Positions 15,892 to 26,000 of a DNA stretch of 64,000 nucleotides are shown here, in pieces. Each line of letters begins with the position of its first letter. Within the stretch, counting starts at the first letter, position 1. The DNA comes from Sphingomonas sp. CCH10-B3. Its GTDB lineage: Bacteria; Pseudomonadota; Alphaproteobacteria; Sphingomonadales; Sphingomonadaceae. Location: assembly GCF_001556185.1 (NCBI RefSeq), contig NZ_LSIJ01000074.1, positions 1-64,000 of the forward strand. Reading direction: 5' to 3'. The notes under the pieces were generated by a model. That model saw nothing but the letters and a program-made list of their open reading frames with translations, did no database searches and was not told the origin of the DNA. Position numbers and translations under genes: made by a program.

Positions 15892-17169
15892 ATGCTGTTG
15901 CAACAGGGCGGCTTCCCGCAACCGCTTGACGCACCCGCGCCGATGCTGATCTGCGACTTGACGCAAAGCTGGTCGGCGACGGCAGGCGGCGGGGTCGGCA
16001 CCTATTTGAAGGCGAAGCGCGACTATGTGCTCGCGCACACGCCGCATTCGCTGCTGCAGATAGTGCCCGGGCCCGAGGACAAGATCGTCGTCGACGGCCG
16101 CCACATCTGGGCCGAAGTCGGCGCTGATCCGGTACGCGGCAGCCCCAATTACCGTTTCATCCTGCGCACCAAGATCGTTCGCGACATCCTCGCGCGCTAT
16201 CGCCCGGCGATTGTCGAATCGCTCTGTCCCTGGGTGCTGCCGTGGACGGCGATCCATCACCGCCGTGCCGTGCCGGAAACGGCGCTGGTCGCGGGCTACA
16301 GCACCGATTTCCCGAATGCGCATGTGTTTCGCGTCGCGCAAAAGCTGTTCGGCACCACCATCGGTCGCGGCTTTCAGTGGCTGTCCTACGGCTATGCCGA
16401 GATCACCTATCGCGAATTCGACTGGGTCTACACGTTGTCGGAAGACATTCGCGGCGTGCTCGCGCGGCGCAAGATCCACCGGACGAGTGTGCTGCCGCTC
16501 GGCGTCGACATCTCGCGCTTTCACCCGTCGAAGCGCGACCCCCACTATCGCGCCGAACTCGGCCTGCCGGGTGACGGCCCGCTGCTGATCTATGCCGGGC
16601 GGCTCGACAATGAAAAGCGCGCGCAGACCCTAGTCGAGATGTTCCGGCATTTGCCGCCCTCGCTCGGCGCGGCAATGGTGCTGGTCGGCGACGGCAAGCG
16701 GCGCGAGGACATGATGGCGGAAGCCGCGGGGCTGCCGATTGCATTCCCCGGATTCGTCAGCGATCGCGAGCAGCTGGCGCGGGCGCTGGCGTCATCCGAC
16801 ATTTATGTATCGGGTATGGCCGATGAGACCTTCGGCATTTCGATCGTCGAGGCGCAAGCATCGGGCCTGCCCGTCGTCGGCGTGGCGAGCGGCGCGATGA
16901 TCGACCGGGTGCCGCCGGAACTCGGGCGGCTGGGGCCGGTGGACGACGCAGTTACGATGGCGCGCAATGTCGAGACAGTCTGGCGCAACGATCCGCGGGC
17001 CATCGGCGCGGCGGCGCACCACCACGCGCAGCAGTTCAGTTGGGACCGCACGTTCGAGCAATTGTTCAGCGACATTTATCCGCGCGCGCTTGCCCATGCA
17101 GCGCTGCGGGCGCGCACCGGGCGGCGTGCGGCTGACCGCGCCTATCTGGCGGCGACTGCGGCAGGCTGA
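15892..17169 (+). CDS. Glycosyltransferase family 4 (GT-B fold)
   Basis: This 425-residue retaining GT-B transferase has an N-terminal acceptor domain (LICDLTQSWSATAGGGVGTYL), then LIYAGRLDNEKRAQTL and the nucleotide-sugar motif FGISIVEAQASGLPVVG with the E-x7-E pair. Such enzymes add sugars to lipids, glycans or small molecules; the donor and acceptor cannot be named. It is cytosolic, possibly membrane-peripheral. Its end is followed by a strong hairpin at 17195-17236. Confidence 0.85.
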   Translation: MLLQQGGFPQPLDAPAPMLICDLTQSWSATAGGGVGTYLKAKRDYVLAHTPHSLLQIVPGPEDKIVVDGRHIWAEVGADPVRGSPNYRFILRTKIVRDILARYRPAIVESLCPWVLPWTAIHHRRAVPETALVAGYSTDFPNAHVFRVAQKLFGTTIGRGFQWLSYGYAEITYREFDWVYTLSEDIRGVLARRKIHRTSVLPLGVDISRFHPSKRDPHYRAELGLPGDGPLLIYAGRLDNEKRAQTLVEMFRHLPPSLGAAMVLVGDGKRREDMMAEAAGLPIAFPGFVSDREQLARALASSDIYVSGMADETFGISIVEAQASGLPVVGVASGAMIDRVPPELGRLGPVDDAVTMARNVETVWRNDPRAIGAAAHHHAQQFSWDRTFEQLFSDIYPRALAHAALRARTGRRAADRAYLAATAAG

Positions 17170-17194
17170 ACGAATTTTGCGGCGGGTGCCGGGT

Positions 17195-17236
17195 GGGCGG
17201 ATCGACGCGATACCGGAAAAAACAGTCGATCCGCCC
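17195..17236 (+). terminator. Hairpin downstream of the glycosyltransferase
   Basis: A perfect 12-bp inverted repeat (17195-17206 and 17225-17236) encloses an 18-base loop with an A-run. No T-tract follows, so it may stabilise the 3' end or act with Rho rather than as an intrinsic terminator. The remaining bases up to 17397 show only a 9-base direct repeat (gcggcatgc) and no ORF. Confidence 0.4.
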
Positions 17237-17397
17237 TGAAGCGGCATGCCACGCGGCATGCACATAGCGATGCACTCGCCGTGCCAAGCCGAGAAACCCG
17301 CATATTTCCGGGCAGTTGAATGGTTAACGAGCGCCGCTGAGCGGGGCGCGGTGTAAGCTTTTCCGACAGCCGCGCTCCATCGGTTGGCGCATCTCTT

Positions 17398-17434
17398 GAC
17401 TACAGCCGTAATCAGTGCGATTACGAACGTAGTC
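17398..17434. promoter_or_regulatory. Double BlaI-type operator overlapping the blaI promoter
   Basis: Two 16-bp dyads of form GAYTAC-N4-GTARTC occupy 17398-17413 and 17419-17434, five bases apart, and they are themselves an overall inverted repeat. A TTGACT -35 box (17396-17401) is embedded in the first, and a -10-like GATTAC (17419-17424) begins the second at 17-base spacing. The ribosome site (AAGGAGG) and the blaI ATG follow within 16 bases. This is the architecture expected for BlaI autorepression. Confidence 0.8.
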
Positions 17435-17449
17435 GAAGGAGGTTCTCGC

Positions 17450-17818
17450 ATGACCGAACGTATCAGCGATGCTGAGCATATGGTGATGGAAGTGTTGTGG
17501 GATCAGGCCCCGCTGTCGGCGCAGGATGTTGCCGAGCGGATCGGCCCCGCGCGCGATTGGAGCGCCAATACGGTGAAGACGCTGCTCGGCCGCTTGCTCG
17601 CCAAGAAGGTGATCGCGCATGAGGAAGACGGTCGCCGCTATCTCTATCGCCCGCTGGTCGCGCGCGAGGATTATGTCGCGGGCGAATCGCAAAAGCTGAT
17701 CGATCGGCTGTTCGGTGGCAAGTTGACGCCGCTCGTCGCGCATCTCGCCGAGCGCGATCAGCTGACGAGCAGCGACATCGCCGAGATCGAAGCGCTGCTG
17801 AAGGCGCTCAAGCAATGA
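17450..17818 (+). CDS. blaI: BlaI/MecI/CopY-family transcriptional repressor
   Basis: This 122-residue winged-helix repressor has the family opening ISDAEHMVMEVLWDQAPLSAQDV, a recognition helix in WSANTVKTLLGRLLAKKVI, the wing HEEDGRRYLYRPLV with the protease-sensitive region next to it, and a dimerising C-terminal helix. It probably represses its own operon through the double operator just upstream and is inactivated by cleavage triggered by the M56 protease. Its stop overlaps the protease start (ATGA). Confidence 0.92.
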   Translation: MTERISDAEHMVMEVLWDQAPLSAQDVAERIGPARDWSANTVKTLLGRLLAKKVIAHEEDGRRYLYRPLVAREDYVAGESQKLIDRLFGGKLTPLVAHLAERDQLTSSDIAEIEALLKALKQ

Positions 17819-19368
17819 TCGCCTGGGCCATTGAGGCGCTGATCGCCTCCACCTTGTTGATGCTGCTCGTGCTGGTGCTGCGCGCGCCGGTGCGGCGGCT
17901 GTTCGGCGCGGGCGTTGCCTATGCATTGTGGCTGTTGCCCGTTGCGCGCCTGTTGCTGCCGCCGCTGCCTGCCGAATGGCAACCGAGCGCGGCCGCGCCG
18001 ATCAGCCGCGCGGCCGAGCAGGTCACGGTGATGTTTGTCGACCTGACGGGCGCCGCCCCGGCGCAGGACGTGGTCGCGGCGCCGGATTATGGGCCGGTGT
18101 TGCTCGCGATCTGGGCGATCGGCGCGGCGGGCTTCATCGGCTGGCACCTGATCCGCTATCGCCTGTTCGTGGGTCGGATGCTGACGGGTGCTCGCGCCAC
18201 GCTGTTCGGGCCGGTGCAGGTGATCGAAAGCGACAGCGCCACCGGACCGCTCGCTTTCGGTATCTGGCGCAAATACGTCGCTTTCCCGAGCGACTTCAAG
18301 GATCGCTACGACGCCGACGAACAGGCGTTGGCGCTGGCGCATGAGCTGACGCACCACGCGCGCGGCGATCTGATCGCCAATTGGATCGCGCTGGTCGTGC
18401 TCGCATTGCACTGGTTCAATCCGATTGCGTGGCGCGCGTTCCGGGCGTTCCGCGCTGACCAGGAAATGGCGTGCGACGAGCGGGTGCTGGCAGGGCGCGC
18501 TGCCAATGTCCGCCACGCTTATGGCCGCGCGATCGTCAAGTCCGCGCATGGCGGCGCCGTGTCGGCAGCTTGCCATCTGCACACTATCAACGAGCTTAAA
18601 GGGAGACTGAGGATGTTGTCGAAGGATCGTGTTTCGAAGGCGCGCCTTGCGAGTGGTGGTGCGGCGGTTGCAGCCGTGGCGCTGGTCTCGCTTGGGCTGA
18701 CGGCATCGGGCACTCAGGCTGCCGAACGGCTGCGCAGCCAGGTGAAGGCGTCGATCGGCGTCGATATCGCACAGCTCGACGCGCCCAAGGCGCCGGCTGC
18801 GCCCGGTGCGATGCCGGTTGCCCCGCAAGCCGCCGATCTGCCGCCGCCGCCCAAGCTTGCCGAACTACCACCCGCGCCGCCGGCACCCTCGGCAAAGCCC
18901 GAAGTGCACACCCGCACGAAGATCATCATTCGCAACAGGGACGGGAAGGTCGAGACGATCGATAGCGAGGGCGACGATATTGAGGCCGTACTCGCGCGCC
19001 CACTGACCGACAAGAAGATCCGCGTCATCGTGCCGGAGGTGATTGACGGCAAGTGCGCCGATGACGAAGGCAAGCCCGTCGTCAAGAACAAGCAGAAGGA
19101 CGGCAAGCACATCATCATCATTTGCCGCAACCGCATCGAATGGCTGGCAAAGGATGCCACGCGTCGCGCCGCCGATGCGCGGATTGTCATGCTCCGTTCG
19201 GGCGAGATCGAGCGCCATGCCCGGATGAGCGCGCTGGAGGGCGTCCGTGCCGCCCGCGCCGGCATCGTTGCCAACCGCGACATGTCGGAATCGGCCCGCG
19301 CTGCGGCGCTGAAGGGGATCGACCAAGCCATCGCCGAGCTTGAGGCCGACGCCGCCAAGGCGAAGTGA
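17815..19368 (+). CDS. BlaR1-like M56 metallopeptidase with unusual C-terminal region
   Basis: This 517-residue membrane protease has two N-terminal helices, a third near residues 93-115, the zinc motif HELTHH at 176-181 and a downstream QEMACDERVL Glu. After another hydrophobic segment (~285-303) it has no penicillin-binding sensor domain. Instead it carries a Pro-rich linker (PPPPKLAELPPAPPAP), a basic beta-rich part (TRTKIIIRNRDGKVETID) and a C-terminal Ala-rich coiled coil. It is the predicted activator of BlaI, but the signal sensed is unknown and need not be a beta-lactam; there is no beta-lactamase gene alongside. Confidence 0.82.
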   Translation: MIAWAIEALIASTLLMLLVLVLRAPVRRLFGAGVAYALWLLPVARLLLPPLPAEWQPSAAAPISRAAEQVTVMFVDLTGAAPAQDVVAAPDYGPVLLAIWAIGAAGFIGWHLIRYRLFVGRMLTGARATLFGPVQVIESDSATGPLAFGIWRKYVAFPSDFKDRYDADEQALALAHELTHHARGDLIANWIALVVLALHWFNPIAWRAFRAFRADQEMACDERVLAGRAANVRHAYGRAIVKSAHGGAVSAACHLHTINELKGRLRMLSKDRVSKARLASGGAAVAAVALVSLGLTASGTQAAERLRSQVKASIGVDIAQLDAPKAPAAPGAMPVAPQAADLPPPPKLAELPPAPPAPSAKPEVHTRTKIIIRNRDGKVETIDSEGDDIEAVLARPLTDKKIRVIVPEVIDGKCADDEGKPVVKNKQKDGKHIIIICRNRIEWLAKDATRRAADARIVMLRSGEIERHARMSALEGVRAARAGIVANRDMSESARAAALKGIDQAIAELEADAAKAK

Positions 19369-19376
19369 CCTCAACC

Positions 19377-19407
19377 GGTCCGGCGGGTCTGCCCAGCCCG
19401 CCGGACC
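19377..19407 (+). terminator. Hairpin after the blaI-blaR operon
   Basis: A perfect 11-bp inverted repeat (19377-19387 and 19397-19407) with a 9-base loop starts 9 bases after the protease stop. The T-tract is absent, so termination strength is uncertain. Confidence 0.5.
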
Positions 19408-19481
19408 GAACGTTGCCAAAGGGGGTCGGCTAAGGCCCATCGCAGCTTGAGTTGCCCGGAGCGAAGGGCCATGTGACGGGC

Positions 19482-20336
19482 ATGGAGTCGCTCCCCACCG
19501 GCGCGCTGGTCGCGCTCGATCCGCTGGTCGCGCGGGTGCTTGCGCCCAATCCGTCGCCGTTCACTTTCACTGGCACACAGACACATCTGGTCGGCACGGA
19601 CGACCTTGCAGTGATTGACCCCGGTCCCGACGATGCCGACCATGTCGCAGCCATGCTGGCAGCGATTGGCGGTCGCCCGGTGACGGCGATTGTCATCACC
19701 CATACGCACCGCGACCATAGCCCGGCGAGCCGCGCGCTGGCAGCGGCCACCGGCGCTCCGATCGTCGGTTGCGCGCCGCTGGTGATCGACATGGGCGGCC
19801 GATCCGACGCTGCTTTCGACACCGATTATGCGCCCGACCGCGTGCTCTTGGATGGCGAGAGCGTGGCAGGCGAGGGCTGGACACTGACAGCCGTTGCGAC
19901 GCCGGGCCATACGTCCAATCATCTCGCCTTCGCGCTGCCAGAGACCGGCGCGCTGTTTTCGGGCGATCATGTGATGGGCTGGTCGACCACCGTGGTGATG
20001 CCGCCCGACGGCGACATGACCGCCTTCATGGCGAGCCTGGCGAAGCTGCAGGCACGCGACGACCGCGTCTATTACCCCGCGCACGGCGATCCGGTGACCA
20101 ACCCGGCGCAGCATGTCCGTCACCTGATCGGCCACCGCAAGGCGCGCGAGGGGCAGATCCTGCGCGCACTGGAGGCCGGACCGGCCACAGTCCCCGACAT
20201 TGTCGCCGGGATGTATGCGGGCGTCGACCGGCGCCTGTGGGGCGCGGCGGGTGGATCGGTGCTGGCGCATCTGATCGATCTGGAAGGACGCGGTATCGTC
20301 GCACGCGATGACGCGCATTGGCGGCGTACCGCATGA
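19482..20336 (+). CDS. MBL-fold metallohydrolase, LACTB2-like
   Basis: This 284-residue protein has the HxHxDH motif in THTHRDHSPAS, ATPGHTSNHLAF, FSGDHVMGWSTTVV and a C-terminal winged-helix-like region (AHGDPVTNPAQHVRHLIGHRKAREGQIL). That arrangement is shared with LACTB2/RNase-Z-like hydrolases, so an RNA or thioester substrate is possible. It has no signal peptide and is cytosolic. GTG 19473, 4 bases after GAAGGG, is a credible alternative start. The stop overlaps the next ATG (ATGA). Confidence 0.78.
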   Translation: MESLPTGALVALDPLVARVLAPNPSPFTFTGTQTHLVGTDDLAVIDPGPDDADHVAAMLAAIGGRPVTAIVITHTHRDHSPASRALAAATGAPIVGCAPLVIDMGGRSDAAFDTDYAPDRVLLDGESVAGEGWTLTAVATPGHTSNHLAFALPETGALFSGDHVMGWSTTVVMPPDGDMTAFMASLAKLQARDDRVYYPAHGDPVTNPAQHVRHLIGHRKAREGQILRALEAGPATVPDIVAGMYAGVDRRLWGAAGGSVLAHLIDLEGRGIVARDDAHWRRTA

Positions 20337-21034
20337 CGGCGACGCGGCGCTGGCTTGTCGTCGCGGCGGCGCTGATTGCAGCCGCGGCGCTCGCCTTCCT
20401 GGCCTATGACCGCTACCGCGAACGCTATGCCGTCACCGAACCGGCAGCAGGCGGCGCGCCGCTCACCGAGTTGATTTCGGCGCGGTTGGCGGGGGCAAGC
20501 ACGTTGAAAGTCGCCGAGCTTTCGGGGACGGTGCAGAGCACCGCGTCCGATGTTCGCGGCTTCGGCTGGCTGCGGTCGGATCAAGTCGTCAAAATGCCCT
20601 ATTCGGTCGCTTATTTCGTCGATGTCTCGCGGATCGGCTCGGGCGACATCGAATGGTCAGACAAGACCCGGACGCTGATCGTCAAGGCGCCTGACGTTAC
20701 GCCGGCGCCCGCCAATATCGACGAAGCACGCCGCAGCCTCGTCAAGACGACCGGCATCTTCGTCACGCGCAAGGCGGCGGAGGAACTGGCGCAGCGGACC
20801 TCGATCCATGCGACCGAAAAGGCGAATGCAGCAGCGCGGTCGCCCTCACGAATGGCGCAGGCGCGCGAGCTGGCGCGACAGGCACTGGTCCGGCTTTATG
20901 CCCAGCCGCTGCGGGCGCTTGGACACGGTGACGCAAGGGTGATCGTCACCTTTCCGGCGGAACGGCGGCGCATCGACGGCGAGCAATGGGACGTTTCGCG
21001 CAGTATCGAAGATGTGATGAACGACAGGCGCTGA
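20333..21034 (+). CDS. DUF4230 domain membrane-anchored protein
   Basis: This 233-residue protein has an N-terminal membrane helix (WLVVAAALIAAAALAFLAY) and a DUF4230-like extracytoplasmic domain with strands (STLKVAELSGTVQSTAS, VVKMPYSVAYFVDVSRI, RTLIVKAPDVTPAPANID) and a long C-terminal helix. The family has no established function. ATGA overlap with the upstream MBL gene suggests linked expression. Confidence 0.7.
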   Translation: MTATRRWLVVAAALIAAAALAFLAYDRYRERYAVTEPAAGGAPLTELISARLAGASTLKVAELSGTVQSTASDVRGFGWLRSDQVVKMPYSVAYFVDVSRIGSGDIEWSDKTRTLIVKAPDVTPAPANIDEARRSLVKTTGIFVTRKAAEELAQRTSIHATEKANAAARSPSRMAQARELARQALVRLYAQPLRALGHGDARVIVTFPAERRRIDGEQWDVSRSIEDVMNDRR

Positions 21035-21116
21035 CGCCGACCGTCCTCGCGGGCAATCCGTTTCGCCGTGGGGACGATTGTGGTAACGACCAACGCATCG
21101 TTTCCGGGGGGGGTAT

Positions 21117-21887
21117 ATGGCAACCATTGCAACGCCGCACGGCGTCGAGCGCAACGACGACCGGTTTTTCCTGACGATGGCGTTCGTGATGGCCGGTGTG
21201 CTCGTCGCCGGGTTCAGCCTCAACCTGGCGATGGGACGCTCGACCTTCGCGCGTCCGCTGCTCGTCCACGCGCATGCAATCATCTTCATGGGCTGGATCG
21301 TGATCTATCTGGCGCAGAACTGGTTCGCGACGCAGGGGCCGATCGCGCTGCACCGGCGATTCGGCTGGGTGGCAGTCGGCTGGCTATGCCTGATGCTCTA
21401 TTTCGGCACCGCCGTGACGGTGATGAACGTCCGGGCCGGGACCGTGCCGTTCTTTTTCCAGCCGCTGCACATGCTGGTATTCGATCCGCTGTCGCTGATC
21501 GGCTGCATGGCGCTGATCGGGGCAGGCATTGCGCAGCGCAAGCACACCGGCTGGCATCGGCGGCTCAACTATTGCGGCATGGCGCTGCTGGTCGGGCCCG
21601 GTGTCGGGCGGTTGCTGCCGATGCCGCTGCTGATCCCATATGCCTATCAGGCGGCCTTCTGGACACTGCTGATCTTCCCGATCATCGGCATGATCGCCGA
21701 CTGGCGGCGCGACGGGCGCGTCCACCCGGCGTGGTTCTGGGGGCTGGGCGGGATGATCGCCACCGAGGCGCTGACCAATTTGATCACTTTCACACCGATC
21801 GGTCTGGCGCTGTACGAGGCGGTGACCGCCGGTTCGCCGGGCGCCGCGATCGCACCGCTGGCATTTCCGCCATCGCCGCTGGGTTGA
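21117..21887 (+). CDS. Multipass membrane protein of unknown function
   Basis: This 256-residue protein has about seven predicted helices. Histidines lie at the membrane edge in LLVHAHAIIFMGWIV, ALHRRFGWVAV, QPLHMLVF and TGWHRRLNYCGM, spaced as in proteins that may bind haem or metal, but I do not recognise a family with confidence. The start codon sits 82 bases after the DUF4230 gene, preceded by a run of G. Confidence 0.6.
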   Translation: MATIATPHGVERNDDRFFLTMAFVMAGVLVAGFSLNLAMGRSTFARPLLVHAHAIIFMGWIVIYLAQNWFATQGPIALHRRFGWVAVGWLCLMLYFGTAVTVMNVRAGTVPFFFQPLHMLVFDPLSLIGCMALIGAGIAQRKHTGWHRRLNYCGMALLVGPGVGRLLPMPLLIPYAYQAAFWTLLIFPIIGMIADWRRDGRVHPAWFWGLGGMIATEALTNLITFTPIGLALYEAVTAGSPGAAIAPLAFPPSPLG

Positions 21888-21940
21888 TCCGGCGGGCGTC
21901 CGGGGCCATGTGAGCCGCCGACACTGCGAGGGGAATTGGA

Positions 21941-22945
21941 ATGAACGTGCCGCTCCGCGAAAGCCTAGCCGGACTCGATTTGCGCGCCGAAATCGACCGG
22001 CTGCGCAAGGAGCGCAACGCCGTGATCCTCGCGCATTATTACCAAAAGCCCGAAATTCAGGACATTGCCGATTTCGTCGGCGACAGTCTCGACCTCAGCC
22101 GCAAGGCGCAGGCGACCGATGCCGATGTCATTGCCTTTTGCGGCGTCAAGTTCATGGCCGACACCGCAAAAATCCTGAGCCCCGAAAAGATCGTCGTGCT
22201 GCCCGATCTGAACGCGGGGTGCAGCCTGGAAGACAGCTGCCCGCCCGACAAGTTTGCGGCATTCCGCGCGGCGCACCCTGATCACATTGCGCTGACCTAC
22301 ATCAATTGCTCGACCGAAGTGAAAGCGCTTTCCGACGTGATCGTCACTTCGTCGTCGGCCGAGAAGATCCTGAGCCAGATTCCGCCCGAACAGAAGATCA
22401 TCTTCGGCCCCGACAAGCACCTTGGCGGCTATCTGAAGCGCAAAACCGGGCGCGACATGCTGCTGTGGCCGGGCGTGTGCATCGTCCACGAAGCGTTCAG
22501 CGAGACCGAGCTGCTGAAGCTGAAGGCGCTCAACCCCGATGCACCGATCGCCGCGCACCCCGAATGTCCGGCCTATATTCTCGATCATGCCGATTATGTC
22601 GGGTCGACGAGCGGCATCCTGCAATTTGCGAAGGACATGCCAGGCGACACGCTGATCGTCGCGACCGAGCCGCACATCATCCACCAGATGCAAAAGGCCG
22701 AGCCGGGCAAGACCTTCATCGGCGCGCCGGGGGCCGACGGCAACTGCAACTGCAACATCTGCCCCTATATGGCGCTCAACACGATGGAAAAGCTCTACGT
22801 CGCGTTGCGCGACCTGGCGCCGCGAATCGAGATCGAGGAAGGACTCCGGCTGCGCGCGAAAAAGTCGCTTGACGCGATGCTGGCGATGGCGAGCGGCACC
22901 GTCGGGCTAGGCGATCTGGGGCCGGTGCCGGTGAGTGGCGATTGA
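21941..22945 (+). CDS. nadA: Quinolinate synthase
   Basis: NadA condenses iminoaspartate with DHAP to quinolinate for NAD synthesis using a [4Fe-4S] cluster. The 334-residue protein shows the three-fold repeat fold with AHYYQKPEIQDIADFVGDSL, the cluster Cys residues in NAGCSLEDSC, HPECP and CNCNICPYM, and FGPDKHLGGYLKRKTGRDM. It lacks adjacent nadB or nadC. The ATG at 21941 follows GAGGGG closely. Confidence 0.95.
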   Translation: MNVPLRESLAGLDLRAEIDRLRKERNAVILAHYYQKPEIQDIADFVGDSLDLSRKAQATDADVIAFCGVKFMADTAKILSPEKIVVLPDLNAGCSLEDSCPPDKFAAFRAAHPDHIALTYINCSTEVKALSDVIVTSSSAEKILSQIPPEQKIIFGPDKHLGGYLKRKTGRDMLLWPGVCIVHEAFSETELLKLKALNPDAPIAAHPECPAYILDHADYVGSTSGILQFAKDMPGDTLIVATEPHIIHQMQKAEPGKTFIGAPGADGNCNCNICPYMALNTMEKLYVALRDLAPRIEIEEGLRLRAKKSLDAMLAMASGTVGLGDLGPVPVSGD

Positions 22946-23018
22946 GCCTCATTTAATTTGCTGCAATTCCGGCTGCGATCAGGTGCCACGGCCAGCCCGC
23001 TAGTGTAACGGCACCGGC

Positions 23019-26000
23019 ATGGATCAGCCGGTTTTCTTCGACCCGACGGGCGCGCGCCGACGCTGGACGTCGCGCGGGTTCTGGTCGGTGATCGCGCTTG
23101 CTGCGCTTGCGGCAGGAGTGTTCATCCTGACGCTCGTCAGCGTGCCGAGCGGCGGCGAATTGCCGCTGGCGTTCGAACGCGCGCAGCCCGCACCGCTCGC
23201 CCGCCAGATTTCGGGGCTTCGGCATCGGCTCGGGAGCTGGCTGCCGCGCGGCAAACCGGCCGCCGGGGGCAAGCCGGTGACGATGGCGTTTTACGTTCCC
23301 TGGGACCCATCGAGTGCCGAATCGCTCAGCCGCAACATCGGTGCAATCGATATTGTGGCGCCGGTGACGCTGTTCGTGAACGGCCCGACGCATGCGCTCA
23401 ATGCAACGCAAGATGCCCCGCTTGCGCGCATTCTGGCGGGGGCGCCGCGTCGTCCCGCCGTAATGCCGCTCGTCCAGAATGCGCAAAATGGCCAGTGGGA
23501 TGGCGCGGGAGCAGCAGCGCTGTTCGCCAGCAAGCCCGCGCGGGCGAAATTCCTCGCCGCGTTGAAGGCGGAAGTAACGTCGCACCGCTGGGCCGGCATC
23601 GTGTTCGATTTCGAACTGCTGCCACCGTCAGCCGTTGCCGATTATCGCGCACTGATCGGGGAGGCCAATGCCGCGTTCGACAAGATCGGTGCATCGGTGT
23701 TCGTGGCGGTGCCGGTTGGTAACCCGGCCTGGTCGCCGCGCGCCTTTGCGAGGGTCGCGGACAAGATCATCCTGATGAATTACGACTTCCATTCCGAAGG
23801 CGGCGATCCCGGGCCGATCGCGCCGCAGGGTTGGTATGTCGACAACCTGCGTGCCGCGCTTGCTGAGGTGACGCCCGACCGGATGATCGTTGCGGTCGGC
23901 AGCTACGGCTATGACTGGCACGGCGACGTCGCCGATCCGATGACGATCGAGGAAGCCTGGCTCGCTGCGCATGACAGCGACGCGCCAGTGGTCTTCGATC
24001 CCGTCAGCGGCAACAGCGGCTTCGGCTATGAGGAAGGCGGCGTGCGGCATCAGGTCTGGATGCTCGATGCCGCCGCAATGTGGAACGAACTGAAGGCACT
24101 GCGCGCCAGCGGCCTCGGCAGCATCGCGCTGTGGCGGCTCGGCAGCGAAGACCCCGGCGTCTGGCCTGCGATACAGGCATTTCGCCGGGGTACGCTGCCC
24201 GACCTTCGCCGGATCGACGAGATTTCGAACGCCGATGTCGAATCATCGGGCGAGATATTGCGCATCACCGCGACGCCGCGAAGCGGTGCCCGCACGTTGC
24301 GCTTCGATGCCCAAGGGTTGATCCGCGACGTGCATTATGACGTGCTGCCGACCCCTTATGTGGTCAAGCGCATCGGCGCCATTCCGAAGCTGGTCGCACT
24401 GACGTTCGACGACGGCCCCGATCCGACCTGGACGCCGCCAATCCTCGACGTGCTGAAGCGCGAGAAGGTCCCTGCGACCTTTTTCGTGATCGGCGAGAAT
24501 GCACTCGCCAATCCGTTGCTGCTCCAGCGGATGGTGAACGAAGGGCATGAGCTTGGCAACCATACCTACACCCATCCCAATCTCGCGCTGGCGTCGGCGC
24601 CCATTACCAAGCTCGAGCTCAACCTGACTCAGCGCCTGCTCGAAGCTTATACCGGCCGCTCGACCCGGCTGTTCCGCGCGCCCTATTTCGGTGACGCCGA
24701 GCCGACGACGGCGGATGAATTGCTGCCCGCGCTGGTGGCGCAGGAACAGGGCTATACCGTCGTCGGGCTGCATGCCGACCCCGGCGACTGGAAACGTCCC
24801 GGCGCGCAGGCAATCGCCGACCAGACGGTGGCATCGGTCGTGTCGGCGACGCCGGAGGTGTCGCGCAACATCGTCTTGCTCCATGACGGCGGCGGCGATC
24901 GTGCCGAGACCGTCGCCGCTTTGCCCCAGCTGATCGAGCGACTGCGCGCGCGCGGTTATCGGTTCGTGCCGGTGTCGACGCTCGCCGGGCTGAATCGCGA
25001 GGCGGTGATGCCGACGATCAAGGGATCCGATCTGGCGGCCGTGCGCGCCGATATCGGCATCTTCCTGCTGCTGGCCGGCATCCAGTGGCTGTTCGGCTGG
25101 ATGTTCGCGCTGGCGATCGCGCTCGGCATTGCGCGCGCCGTCATCATCGCCGGAGTGGCGCTGTTGCGCCGCCGCCGCGCAACGCCGCCCGAAGCGAGCT
25201 ACCAGCCGCCGGTGTCAGTTATCATCCCCGCCTTCAACGAAGCGCGCGTGATCGAGGCGTCGGTACGCCGCGTGCTCGCAAGCGATTATCCTGACTTGCA
25301 GGTCATCGTCGTCGACGACGGTTCGACCGACGGCACCAGCGACATCGTCACGGCAGCATTTGGCGACGAGCCGCAGGTCACGCTGCTGACGCTCCGGAAC
25401 GGCGGCAAGGCCGCGGCGCTCAACCGCGCGCTGACGCTGGCGACGGCGGAAATCGTGATCGCGCTCGACGCCGACACGCAGTTCGAACCCGGCACGATCG
25501 ACCGGCTGGCGCGCTGGTTCGCCGACCCCAAGATCGGCGCGGTCGCGGGCAATGCCAAGGTCGGCAACCGCGTCAATCTCGTCACCCGCTGGCAGGCGGT
25601 CGAATATGTGACCGCTCAAAATCTGGAACGGCGGGCGCTGTCGCGTTTCGACGCGATCACGGTCGTGCCGGGGGCGGTCGGCGCATGGCGGCGGGCCGCG
25701 CTCGATTCGGTAGGCGGTTATCCGGTCGATACGCTGGCCGAGGATCAGGACCTGACGATCGCGATCCAGCGCGCCGGGTGGCAAGTCACCTACGATACCG
25801 AAGCGGTGGCGTGGACCGAAGCGCCGCAAAGCTTCCGCGCGCTGGCCAAGCAGCGCTATCGCTGGGCATTCGGGACGCTGCAATGCCTGTGGAAGCATCG
25901 CGGCGTGATGGCGAGCGGACGCCCGCGCGGGCTGGCGCTGATCGGCATGCCGCAGGCCTGGCTGTTCCAGATTCTGTTCGCGGCGATTTCGCCCTTCATC

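Noticed and set aside
17815..19368. True BlaR1 beta-lactam sensor
   Set aside because: The M56 domain is present but the C-terminal penicillin-binding domain with SxxK is not seen, and no beta-lactamase gene is nearby.
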